A stretch of 10,485 bases of DNA from JAQVQN01 sp964557205 (GCA_964557205.1 CAZKZI010000117.1:1-10485), one strand, 5' to 3'; positions 1-6,495 are shown, counted from the first letter of the stretch. Notes: generated from the sequence alone by a model not told the origin. Numbers and translations: made by a program.

Positions 1-228
1 AAGTTGATCGCCGACCCCGCCACCAGCCAACTGCTGGGCGCACAGGTGATCGGCTGCCACGCCACGGAATTGATCGCCGAAGCCGCGCTGGCCATCCGCA
101 ACGAGTTGACGGTCGACGCGATCGCCCACACCATCCACTGTCACCCGACCATGTCGGAAGCCTGGATGGAGGCGGCGCACGCCTTCCACAACAACTGCAT
201 ACACCTGCCAAAACGTCCGGCCCGCTAA
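1..228 (+). CDS. lpdA: Dihydrolipoamide dehydrogenase (E3), C-terminal fragment, 5' end outside window
   Basis: The frame is open from base 1 to the TAA at 226-228, giving 75 residues of the C-terminal dimerisation domain of a class I flavin disulfide reductase. The fragment has the family pattern GAQVIG near its start and the active-site segment HCHPTMSEA. His48 (of HPT) and Glu53 of the fragment have the spacing of the His-Glu pair that accepts the proton from the redox-active thiols in Lpd. Lpd is the cytoplasmic E3 subunit that reoxidises dihydrolipoamide in 2-oxoacid dehydrogenase complexes and the glycine cleavage system, using FAD and NAD+. The FAD and NAD domains and the CxxxxC disulfide lie upstream of the window, so the exact subfamily cannot be proved. 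Mercuric or glutathione reductases share the fold, but the HPTxxE context is most Lpd-like. The TTG at 4-6 is internal, not a start. The gene converges on degP. Confidence 0.85.
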   Translation, partial: KLIADPATSQLLGAQVIGCHATELIAEAALAIRNELTVDAIAHTIHCHPTMSEAWMEAAHAFHNNCIHLPKRPAR

Positions 229-320
229 AGGCGCGCCTACTGTCGGTTACGCTTAGTCGGCTCCCTTAGTCGATGGTTGAACTTCACGTTTTCGCACCAA
301 TGACCAATCCGTATTCACAC

Positions 321-356
321 AAAAAAACCCGGAGCCGGTTTAACCCGGCTCCGGGT
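321..356 (-). terminator. Rho-independent terminator of the degP-like gene
   Basis: A perfect 12-bp inverted repeat (ACCCGGAGCCGG at 327-338 with CCGGCTCCGGGT at 345-356) encloses a 6-base loop. Read on the minus strand it is followed directly by a run of Ts (the A-tract at 321-327 on the + strand). It lies about 40 bases past the stop of the minus-strand protease gene. There is no T-run on the + side, so it would terminate lpdA transcripts less well. The bases between lpdA and this site (229-320) show nothing else except a GGCGCGCC palindrome just after the lpdA stop. Confidence 0.9.
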
Positions 357-397
357 GCTGCATGACAGGAGTGGTCTATATATAATTTGTTGTGTGG

Positions 398-1873
398 TTA
401 ATCGCTGGCCTTGAGATTGACAAACACTGCGCCCCGCTCGGTCTTGACCCGCAACAGCAGGCTACCGTCCTTGCCCTTCTTCATGGCCTCTTCAAATCGT
501 TTTAAACTGCTCACTTCCAAGCGGTTGGCTTCCATGATCAGCATCCCCGGCCTCAATCCCGCCTCTTCTGCCGCTGACCCCTGAAAAACCTCGGATATGA
601 TCACGCCCTGCTCTGCCTCATACCCGAACCTCCGCGCCAAATCCTGCGTCAGTTCCTGAATCATGAAACCATACTTCTCCGAACTATCCGAACCTCCGGT
701 CTCGCCCGTCTCAGCTCCTTCTTCGTCCGGAAACTCCCCTACCGTCACAACAACCTTGCGGGTCTTCCCGTCTCGGAAAAGTACCAGTTCTGCCTTTTTA
801 TTAGGCATGATCCGTGCCACATCGTTTCTGAACTGTACTATATCCGCAATTTTTTTATTGTTCAGCTCGATCAGGATGTCGCCGCTCTTGATGCCGGCCT
901 TGTCGGCCGGGCCGTCTTTCTGCACATCGGCGATCAGCACACCCCCGACCTCGTCGCGTCCGAATGACTTGGCCATTTCTTCAGTCAAATTGCCGGGGTT
1001 GAGGATAACGCCTATGTAACCCCTTGTCACCTTGCCACTTGCGACAAGTTGGTTCTTGATGTTAACGGCCATGTCGATCGGCACCGCAAACCCGATGCCC
1101 ATGTATCCGCCGCTGCGACTGTATATGGCGGTGTTGATCCCGACCACCTCACCGTCGATGTTGAGCAGCGGTCCGCCCGAATTGCCGGGATTTATCGCCG
1201 CATCGGTCTGTATGAAGTTCTCGTAATCTGTTATGCCGATATTACTGCGTCCTTTAGCACTCACCACCCCCACTGTAAGTGTCTCCTTCAGTCCGAAGGG
1301 ATTGCCGATCGCGATCACCCACTCTCCGATGAGCAGCTCGTCAGGATTGCCGATCTCCAGCACCGGCAGGTCATCTGCTTCAATTTTTATCAAGGCCACC
1401 TCGGTTTTCGGGTCGGCGCCGATACGCTTTGCCGGGAACTCACTTCCGTTGGCCAGCCTGACCGTGATCTTGTCCACATCCCCCACAACGTGTGTGTTGG
1501 TCAGAATATAACCGTCCTTGCTGACGATGAACCCGGAGCCCTGCCCGGTCTGCTTTAATGTCGGAGCTCGGCCGCGCGCGGGCGCGCGCCGATCAGGAAA
1601 CCTCTGGCGGTTCGGGGGCGCACCGAAGAACCTTTCAGAGAAATCGTCACCGAAAAGATCAAAGGGGTTGTTAAAGTAAAACTGCTGATTGCCGATAGCC
1701 ACCTGTTTCTCTACTTGTATGAACACCACGGCAGGAGTGGCTTTGGCCGCCACGGCCGAGAAGCCGCGCCTGAAGTCGAAATTGCTGCCCTCATCTGCAG
1801 CAAACGCGCCAAACACCATAAGCCCGGCTACCGCTACAGTCGTCAAAAATTTCATTATGTTGATCTTTATCAT
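398..1873 (-). CDS. degP: Periplasmic serine protease Do/HtrA, two PDZ domains (DegP/DegQ type), with Glu in the catalytic Asp position
   Basis: The 491-residue product is close to the usual DegP length. A signal peptide (about 1-25, ending FGAFA before ADEG) predicts periplasmic location. The LA-loop-like segment at about 62-107 is rich in Phe, Pro and Arg. The trypsin-like domain spans about 108-280, with His128 (TNTHVV) and nucleophile Ser232 (GNSGGPL). PDZ1 is about 284-382. An acidic Gly/Ser linker follows (383-399), then PDZ2 at about 400-488. The third triad residue, expected 30 residues after the His as in E. coli DegP (His105/Asp135), is Glu158 in the segment DPKTEVALIKI. The family degrades or refolds misfolded envelope proteins in oligomeric cages. 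The start ATG at 1873 has GGAGA seven bases upstream; the inner ATG (residue 7) has no such site. The gene follows lpxD after a 533-base spacer and probably has its own promoter. DegP versus DegQ cannot be separated here. Confidence 0.93.
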   Translation of the reverse strand: MIKINIMKFLTTVAVAGLMVFGAFAADEGSNFDFRRGFSAVAAKATPAVVFIQVEKQVAIGNQQFYFNNPFDLFGDDFSERFFGAPPNRQRFPDRRAPARGRAPTLKQTGQGSGFIVSKDGYILTNTHVVGDVDKITVRLANGSEFPAKRIGADPKTEVALIKIEADDLPVLEIGNPDELLIGEWVIAIGNPFGLKETLTVGVVSAKGRSNIGITDYENFIQTDAAINPGNSGGPLLNIDGEVVGINTAIYSRSGGYMGIGFAVPIDMAVNIKNQLVASGKVTRGYIGVILNPGNLTEEMAKSFGRDEVGGVLIADVQKDGPADKAGIKSGDILIELNNKKIADIVQFRNDVARIMPNKKAELVLFRDGKTRKVVVTVGEFPDEEGAETGETGGSDSSEKYGFMIQELTQDLARRFGYEAEQGVIISEVFQGSAAEEAGLRPGMLIMEANRLEVSSLKRFEEAMKKGKDGSLLLRVKTERGAVFVNLKASD

Positions 1874-1914
1874 TTCTTATTCTCCAATTTTTTCTAATTA
1901 AGTTTTTTGCATCA

Positions 1915-1935
1915 TATTTGTTTTCAAAACAAATA
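1915..1935. promoter_or_regulatory. Perfect 21-base palindrome upstream of degP (possible operator)
   Basis: The arms TATTTGTTTT and AAAACAAATA match perfectly around one central base. The site ends 42 bases from the degP start codon, where a repressor or activator could act on the minus-strand promoter. It overlaps the candidate minus-strand -10 hexamer (1911-1916) by two bases. It is AT-only except for the two G/C positions in the arms and the centre, so some chance contribution is possible. A regulator-binding role is inferred from position and symmetry only. Confidence 0.45.
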
Positions 1936-1953
1936 CCTGAACCCTAAACCCTC

Positions 1954-1980
1954 GTCTTGAAAAACCCTGTTTTTCAAGAC
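1954..1980. repeat. Perfect 12-bp inverted repeat with 3-base spacer upstream of degP
   Basis: GTCTTGAAAAAC (1954-1965) and GTTTTTCAAGAC (1969-1980) pair without mismatch around CCT. The right arm resembles the core of the palindrome 19 bases away (GTTTTTCAAGAC versus GTTTTCAAAAC), so both might be sites for one dimeric regulator. There is no T-run after the stem on either strand, which argues against a simple terminator. It could also act as an RNA hairpin in the degP leader if transcription starts upstream of it. Confidence 0.5.
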
Positions 1981-2005
1981 TCTTGTCATCCGCCGGATTG
2001 AAACG

Positions 2006-2075
2006 GGCCATAACCCCATCCAGCGGACGACAACCGTTTACTGAAACCGCCAAGCGAGTGAATGGGGTTATGGTC
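2006..2075. repeat. Long inverted repeat, 14-bp stem with 42-base loop
   Basis: CCATAACCCCAT (2008-2019) is the exact reverse complement of ATGGGGTTATGG (2062-2073). Two further pairs (one G-U) extend the stem. The loop contains a short GCGG/CCGC helix (2023-2026 with 2047-2050), so a compact two-tier RNA fold is possible. The + side continues with TCTTTTA, a weak T-tract. No gene on the + strand ends just before it. The function is unknown. Confidence 0.45.
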
Positions 2076-2197
2076 TTTTACGGACCTGTGATTGTGAACC
2101 ATTTGCCGTCTCTCGCTTTGGCACCTATACCTTAGCTTTAGGCGTGCCAATCATTGGCGGAGCGCCTGCAAACCCCTTGAAAGCACCAAGGTCAGCA

Positions 2198-2245
2198 AGT
2201 AACGCGCAGCGTTACTGGTGAATAGTGAGTAGTAAGTAGTGACTA
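2198..2245. repeat. GC-GCA-GC hairpin followed by four period-7 tandem units (element A)
   Basis: A perfect 8-bp stem (AGTAACGC / GCGTTACT, 2198-2216) with a GCA triloop is followed at 2218-2245 by four degenerate heptamers: GTGAATA, GTGAGTA, GTAAGTA, GTGACTA. The same hairpin core occurs at two other intergenic sites in this window, also next to heptamers. No protein is encoded. It looks like a dispersed intergenic element of unknown origin. Confidence 0.7.
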
Positions 2246-2298
2246 GAGAAGAGGGGAAACACGGAAAAGAGAAATTTGAGATTTGTGGTTTAGGCGGG

Positions 2299-2326
2299 GT
2301 CCTGAGTCCTGAATCCTGCGTCCTGT
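2299..2326. repeat. Four degenerate tandem heptamers of the GTCCTGA type
   Basis: The units are GTCCTGA, GTCCTGA, ATCCTGC and GTCCTGT, with an exact seven-base period. The unit resembles, on the opposite strand, the GGAGTCA heptamers at 10333-10346. It lies 53 bases beyond the first heptad tract of this spacer and may belong to the same element. Confidence 0.7.
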
Positions 2327-2335
2327 GCGTTGAGC

Positions 2336-2377
2336 AAGAAAGCGACATGTTGTCCGCCGTGTGCGTCAACTTGTCGC
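2336..2377 (-). terminator. Probable terminator of the bamA-skp-lpxD operon
   Basis: GCGACATGTTG (2342-2352) pairs with CAACTTGTCGC (2367-2377), 10 of 11 positions, around a 14-base loop. On the minus strand the stem begins 29 bases past the lpxD stop and is followed by TTTCTT. The T-run is short and interrupted, so termination may be partial. A second small hairpin (GGCCG/CGGCC, 2385-2398) sits between it and the stop codon. Confidence 0.55.
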
Positions 2378-2406
2378 GAGGCGTGGCCGTTGCCGGCCTG
2401 ACATGC

Positions 2407-3456
2407 TCAGCCGTTCAAGGCATCGAGCCTGGCCTTGAGCTCGGCAACTTGCCTCTTGAGCTTTTCGACCTGGCGAGGCAACAACATCTGCGCCCCGAAA
2501 TCGCGGCGGGGAACAGCCGGCAGACCAAGATAATACTCGCCGGGAGGCACGTCTTTGGAAAGTCCGCTCTTAGGGCCGACTTGGCCGCGGTCGCCGACCG
2601 TCAGATGCCCGGAAAGCCCGGCCTGCGCCCAGATCAGACAGCCTGATCCTATGCGCGTGCTGCCCGCGATGCCGGCCTGCGCGATGACCCCGCTGTAATC
2701 GCCTATCTCCACGTTATGGCCTATCTGCACCAGATTGTCGATCTTAGTGGAATTGCCTATGCGCGTCCGCCCGAAACGCGCGCGGTCGATCGTGGTGTTG
2801 CACCCGACCTCGACATCGTCTCCCAGCTCGACAATGCCGAGCTGCGGTATCTTCTCAACCGAAATCGTGCCGTCGGCCTGCGGCACAGGATTGTAGCCGT
2901 ACCCGTCGCCGCCGATCCGCACACCTGAATGCAGAATCACACGCCGCCCCAGACGGCAGCCTTCGCGCACGGTAACCTGCGGATAAAGGTGGCAGCCATC
3001 GCCCATCACCACCCGCTGGCCGATAAAGACCTGCGCCTCTATCACGCTGTTGTCGCCGATCATTGATCCGTCTTCTATCACAGACCAGGGCCCGACATGC
3101 ACATCTGCACCCAAATACGCGTCAGGTGCGATTACAGCCGTTGGATGGATGCCGGGAGCACGGATAACTGGAGGCGGGGCAAACCATTCCGCCGCCTTGG
3201 CGAAAGCGGCATTGGGATCGGCGACACGGATCACGGCCGACACGGCGCACATCCCGACCCAGTCAGCAGGCACCAGAATGACACTGGCGCGCGTGACGCC
3301 AAGCTTCGCGGCGTACTTGGAATCTTTAAAAAAGGAAATGTCGCCCTTGCGGGCTTCGGCCAAGCTGGCCAACGCCGTCACCTCTTGCGCGGCGTCCCCC
3401 TCAAGCTTACCGCCTAAACGTGTGGCCAGTTCTCTGGCGGTCATCACCATCGTCAC
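2407..3456 (-). CDS. lpxD: UDP-3-O-(3-hydroxyacyl)glucosamine N-acyltransferase LpxD
   Basis: The 349-residue product (E. coli LpxD has 341) catalyses the third step of lipid A synthesis in the cytoplasm. It transfers a 3-hydroxyacyl group from acyl carrier protein to the 2-amino group of UDP-3-O-acylglucosamine. An N-terminal uridine-binding domain (about 6-100) is followed by a left-handed beta helix of hexapeptide repeats (about 101-300, for example IGDNSV, LGRRVI, IGNSTK). A C-terminal helix follows (about 325-347), charged and coiled-coil-like. The likely catalytic base is His247 in NLVQIGHNVEIGD; His284 (LSGHLTV) matches the second conserved His. The GTG at 3456 overlaps the skp stop (GTGA), which suggests translational coupling. 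However, GGGA lies about seven bases before the ATG at 3450, so a start six bases downstream (347 residues) is equally possible. In many bacteria fabZ and lpxA follow; here the operon ends. Confidence 0.96.
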   Translation of the reverse strand: MTMVMTARELATRLGGKLEGDAAQEVTALASLAEARKGDISFFKDSKYAAKLGVTRASVILVPADWVGMCAVSAVIRVADPNAAFAKAAEWFAPPPVIRAPGIHPTAVIAPDAYLGADVHVGPWSVIEDGSMIGDNSVIEAQVFIGQRVVMGDGCHLYPQVTVREGCRLGRRVILHSGVRIGGDGYGYNPVPQADGTISVEKIPQLGIVELGDDVEVGCNTTIDRARFGRTRIGNSTKIDNLVQIGHNVEIGDYSGVIAQAGIAGSTRIGSGCLIWAQAGLSGHLTVGDRGQVGPKSGLSKDVPPGEYYLGLPAVPRRDFGAQMLLPRQVEKLKRQVAELKARLDALNG

Positions 3457-4043
3457 TTCCCGGCTGCGGCAGCCTCTTTTTCGGCCTTTTCCTTATTTTC
3501 CTGGCGCACCTTGGGATCAACGCCCATGCGCTTAAGGATAGCGTCCGTCACATCCAGCGCGGGATCATGATAGGCCATAGTCGTGCCGTCAAGAATCACA
3601 CTGTATTTAGACTCTTCGGCAAACTTGGTCAGAACCCCCCGAATATCCTTGGTGACCTGACGCAGCAGGCGCGTGTCCAGATCCCCCAGTTCGCGTTGCA
3701 GCTTCTGCATCTCCTGACGCAGATCGCGGTCAGCCTCCGCCAGCACGTCGCGATGCCGCATCGCCTTCTCCTCGGCCTCGTTGCGGGCCTTGTCGTTCAA
3801 CGCCGGGCTACGGGCCTCCTTAACCGCTTTATCATAATCCTCGCGGAGTTGCTCAAAACGGTCACGCTGCTTGTCGAGACGCCCCTGAAAATCCTTTTCC
3901 GTGTCCTGCATAAGCTTGCGGTCACGCTCACGGCTGGGATGGAAACGGACCAGATCCACCATGTTAACAACCGCAATTTTTTCCTGCGCTGTCATAACCG
4001 TCGCGGCCATTACGGCCAAACAAACCAAACTTAGACGTTTCAT
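3453..4043 (-). CDS. skp: Periplasmic chaperone Skp (OmpH family)
   Basis: The 196-residue product has a signal peptide (1-19, ending VMTA before QEK) and the OmpH/Skp start of the mature protein, KIAVVNMVDLV. A long, highly charged helical region (about 35-130) follows, giving the coiled-coil tentacles of the Skp trimer, and then a short beta part around YSVILDG. Skp binds unfolded outer-membrane proteins as they leave the Sec translocon and delivers them to the Bam complex, whose core gene lies just upstream. It is slightly longer than E. coli Skp (161 residues), mainly because of the Lys/Glu/Ala-rich C-terminal tail (about 178-196). AAGGGA lies about six bases before the ATG. It is in the bamA operon, 85 bases after bamA, and overlaps lpxD by four bases. 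Confidence 0.92.
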   Translation of the reverse strand: MKRLSLVCLAVMAATVMTAQEKIAVVNMVDLVRFHPSRERDRKLMQDTEKDFQGRLDKQRDRFEQLREDYDKAVKEARSPALNDKARNEAEEKAMRHRDVLAEADRDLRQEMQKLQRELGDLDTRLLRQVTKDIRGVLTKFAEESKYSVILDGTTMAYHDPALDVTDAILKRMGVDPKVRQENKEKAEKEAAAAGK

Positions 4044-4085
4044 TATGCTTCCCTTTCAACTGCTGCGAGTGCCCCACACATCTTT

Positions 4086-4130
4086 AAGCCTCTTCATTGC
4101 GGCTACTTGCAGGCCGCAATGGGCTTTTTT
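4086..4130 (+). terminator. Hairpin between bamA and skp, with a T-run on the + strand
   Basis: CATTGCGGC (4095-4103) pairs perfectly with GCCGCAATG (4113-4121) around a 9-base loop. AAGCC/GGCTT outside it can extend the stem across a 4-base bulge. On the + strand six Ts follow (4125-4130), so it has the form of an intrinsic terminator for transcription running antisense into bamA. On the minus strand, the coding direction, there is no T-run, so the bamA message could read through into skp. It could also act as an mRNA-stability or attenuation hairpin between the two genes. Confidence 0.5.
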
Positions 4131-6495
4131 ATTCAAACCCGATCGCGAACGAGAAGAACTCCTCGTCCGTGTAATCGTCGTCATCAACAATCGGCTTCGC
4201 AAAATCAAAGCGTATCGGAAAACCGGGGATGTCGATCCTGATGCCTACGCCGACCGAGACGCACACGTCGGACAGCTCTGGATCAAAGGCGTCCTCGCCG
4301 AGCGAACCGATGTCCATAAAGGTCGCGAAGCGCACCGCCTTGAACACCGGTATAGTGTACTCCGCCGTCGCCAAGGCCAAAGTCTGTCCGCCCATCGGCG
4401 CGTGGCTATTGCCGGCCGTGCCCCGATAGACCTTAGGACCGATATCGCGGTATTCCACGCCGCGCACTGTGCGCGGGCCACCCAAAAAGAGCTTCTCATA
4501 GATGGGGACGTCACCGTTATAGGCTTCGACCGTTTCCGCCCGGGCGCGCAAACTCAGCACATGCTTGTGCCAAGGCATCCGGAACCAGTGGCGGTAGTTC
4601 ACCCCCAGTTTGTAGATCTCGTTGTCGCCGATGCCGCCCTCCATGAGTTCGCCGAAGACCGTGGTCTGGTAGCCTTTGGTAGGCACAAACGGCTGGTCGC
4701 GTGTGTCATGCGCCCAGTAAAGGCGGATGACACTGTTGATCGCGTCGCCGTATTGATCTTCCTGAAAAGCAAAATATTTGTCGAAGTCGCCATTCCATGT
4801 GTCCGGCGTGGAGTCCAGCGTGCCGTCCGGATCCAGATACCACTCGCCGTTATCCACGTCGTCCATCTCAACCAGTTCCAGCGTGTAGCGAGCTCCCACG
4901 CGTCCCAGCTTTACCGGATAAGACAGGCCGACCGAAGCTCCCGTGCGTATCTCGTCATACTGGTCATACCAGCGCATGCGCCGGTAGGCTTCCACGGTCA
5001 AAGCCAGCGGTCTATCCAAGAACCATGGTTCGGTCCAAGAGACCTCGGCCGTCTGACGGCGCGAACCCAGCTCCAGCCCCAAACGCGCCTTCTGTCCGCC
5101 GCCCGTGAAATTCGGCCAGTTCAAAATATCGAAATTGCTCTGAGATATCTCCATGAAGCCAACCAGATAGTCGACACTTGAGAACCCCGCGCCGATCATG
5201 AAATTGCCGGTGCGCTGCTCTTCGACCTCATAAACAAGATCCCGCACACCCGGCTGGTTGACCTGCTCGGTGTAGTGCCGCACGACCTTGAAATAACCCA
5301 GATTCTTCAGCCGGTTCTCGCTGCGCTCCATGCGCGGCTCATGCATGATCTCGCCGGGATTGACCAGAATCTCGCGCCTTATGACCTTGTCTTTGGTCAC
5401 ATTGTTGCCGCGGATCACAATGTTGCGTATATGGCACAGCTCTCCCTCGCGCACTTCAAACGTGATTGCCATGCGCCCGGGCTTGCCCGGCACGGTCTCC
5501 TTGACAGGTCTCACAATGGTGTCTACATAACCACGCGAACCGTAATAGTCACGGATGTCCTTGGCTGCCGTTTCGATCAACTGCTTTCCAGCCACAGCAT
5601 CAACGCTCATACGCCCACTGGCATCCAGCACCTCCGTCTCGGGAAAGAGTTTGACGCCGCGTATGCTCTTCGACTCCACATGGTATAGATCGCCTTCAGT
5701 AACCTCAAAAACGACATCGACCTTCTCTTTGCCCACCTGCTCCCTAGAGGCCGGTGCCACGCGCGCGTCCAGATAGCCGTGGTCGTGATAAACCTCCTCG
5801 GCCAACTGCCGCGCGTCTTCCAGATCCTGTGCGGATACCGGCGTGTCGGAGAACCAGCCGCGCGGATCCCACCACGGGCGTTGCCCGAAAGACGAACGTA
5901 AATCCTTGTCCTGGATAGCCACGTTGCCGGTAAAAAGATATTTCCGCACCTTGGCGCGCTTTCCCTCTTCTATCGTGAACACCACCCTGGCCGAACCGAC
6001 ACTGCCTTCGATCGGCTGTATCTCGGCACCAATCTTGACGTCCGGGAAGAACCTTTTGACGTACTCGTCGCGGATTTTCGCCGCTTTGGACGACAAGATA
6101 GGCTCGTCGATATAATCGCCGCTTTTAAGCTCGGAAAGTTTGCGAATCTTGCGCTCGCTCAGGTAGTCCGCGCCTTTAATCGACAAAGGCTCCTGAAAAC
6201 GGTGCCGACGCTTGATAACGTAAACGACGCATATGCCGTCATCAAGTTTTTCAAGTTCCACTCCGGCATATCCATACCGACCTGTGTCCAGCAAAGCCCG
6301 CACGTCTCTTGAGAGTGCGTCCTGCGACACCTCCACGCCGGGTCTGACGTTACAGAACGACAAAACGTCCGAAGCGTCGGTTCCGAACTGATCAAGAACG
6401 CGCACTTTGACATCCTTGACAATGTTTTCAGCCCCCAGTGAAACTGCAGCCGCAAAAACCGCCAGCGCAACCCACACACTTAACTTTCCGCGCAT
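4129..6495 (-). CDS. bamA: Outer-membrane protein assembly factor BamA (Omp85), five POTRA domains
   Basis: From the ATG at 6495 the protein has 788 residues. AGGAG lies seven bases upstream, and the product then opens with a clean signal peptide (about 1-22, ending SLGA before ENIV). Upstream in-frame starts at 6534 (GTG) and 6525 lack a ribosome site and would put charged residues before the signal. Five POTRA domains follow at about 24-99, 100-183, 184-273, 274-356 and 357-428; POTRA5 has the typical IRGNNVTKDKVIRRE and NLGYF. A 16-strand-type barrel runs from about 430 to 788. The loop-6 motif is VRGV (677-680) in GGPRTVRGVEYRDIGP, where VRGF/Y is usual. The chain ends FSFAIGFE, with Glu after the aromatic residue. 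BamA is the essential core of the machine that folds beta-barrel proteins into the outer membrane. It is first in an operon with skp and lpxD. Confidence 0.97.
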   Translation of the reverse strand: MRGKLSVWVALAVFAAAVSLGAENIVKDVKVRVLDQFGTDASDVLSFCNVRPGVEVSQDALSRDVRALLDTGRYGYAGVELEKLDDGICVVYVIKRRHRFQEPLSIKGADYLSERKIRKLSELKSGDYIDEPILSSKAAKIRDEYVKRFFPDVKIGAEIQPIEGSVGSARVVFTIEEGKRAKVRKYLFTGNVAIQDKDLRSSFGQRPWWDPRGWFSDTPVSAQDLEDARQLAEEVYHDHGYLDARVAPASREQVGKEKVDVVFEVTEGDLYHVESKSIRGVKLFPETEVLDASGRMSVDAVAGKQLIETAAKDIRDYYGSRGYVDTIVRPVKETVPGKPGRMAITFEVREGELCHIRNIVIRGNNVTKDKVIRREILVNPGEIMHEPRMERSENRLKNLGYFKVVRHYTEQVNQPGVRDLVYEVEEQRTGNFMIGAGFSSVDYLVGFMEISQSNFDILNWPNFTGGGQKARLGLELGSRRQTAEVSWTEPWFLDRPLALTVEAYRRMRWYDQYDEIRTGASVGLSYPVKLGRVGARYTLELVEMDDVDNGEWYLDPDGTLDSTPDTWNGDFDKYFAFQEDQYGDAINSVIRLYWAHDTRDQPFVPTKGYQTTVFGELMEGGIGDNEIYKLGVNYRHWFRMPWHKHVLSLRARAETVEAYNGDVPIYEKLFLGGPRTVRGVEYRDIGPKVYRGTAGNSHAPMGGQTLALATAEYTIPVFKAVRFATFMDIGSLGEDAFDPELSDVCVSVGVGIRIDIPGFPIRFDFAKPIVDDDDYTDEEFFSFAIGFE

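Larger units (their letters stand above)
1874..2406. other. 533-base non-coding region between lpxD and degP, rich in palindromes and heptad repeats
   Basis: No credible gene is seen on either strand: the open frames here have no ribosome-binding site and read through repeat DNA or lpxD antisense. From left to right it holds the degP Shine-Dalgarno (GGAGA at 1881-1885, minus), a 21-base palindrome, a 12-3-12 palindrome, a small ATCCG-C-CGGAT palindrome (1988-1998) and a long 14-bp stem (2006-2075). These are followed by a 7-bp inverted repeat TTGGCAC/GTGCCAA (2118-2150), two period-7 tandem tracts and a hairpin that probably ends the lpxD operon. The degP promoter should lie here on the minus strand. 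A minus-strand TATGAT at 1911-1916 could be a -10 box, but I see no convincing -35 at the right distance. Confidence 0.75.

Noticed and set aside
229..240. GGCGCGCC palindrome after lpdA as a regulatory site
   Set aside because: Eight-base GC palindrome with no context; expected by chance in this composition.
381..386. TATAAT near the degP stop as a + strand promoter
   Set aside because: No -35 box at a usual distance and no + strand gene downstream; it is AT-rich sequence after the terminator hairpin.
1995..2004. GGATTGAAAC, the 3' end typical of many CRISPR repeats
   Set aside because: Only one copy in the window, no regularly spaced partner and no cas gene, so chance or a coincidental match.
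2151..2369. 72-residue minus-strand open frame in the lpxD-degP spacer
   Set aside because: It reads through the heptad repeats and hairpin element, giving low-complexity Ser/Thr/Leu/Tyr peptide, with no ribosome site.
3901..5181. 426-residue open frame on the + strand
   Set aside because: It is antisense to bamA and part of skp, with Arg/His/Pro-rich composition and no domain or ribosome site; a shadow of strongly supported genes.
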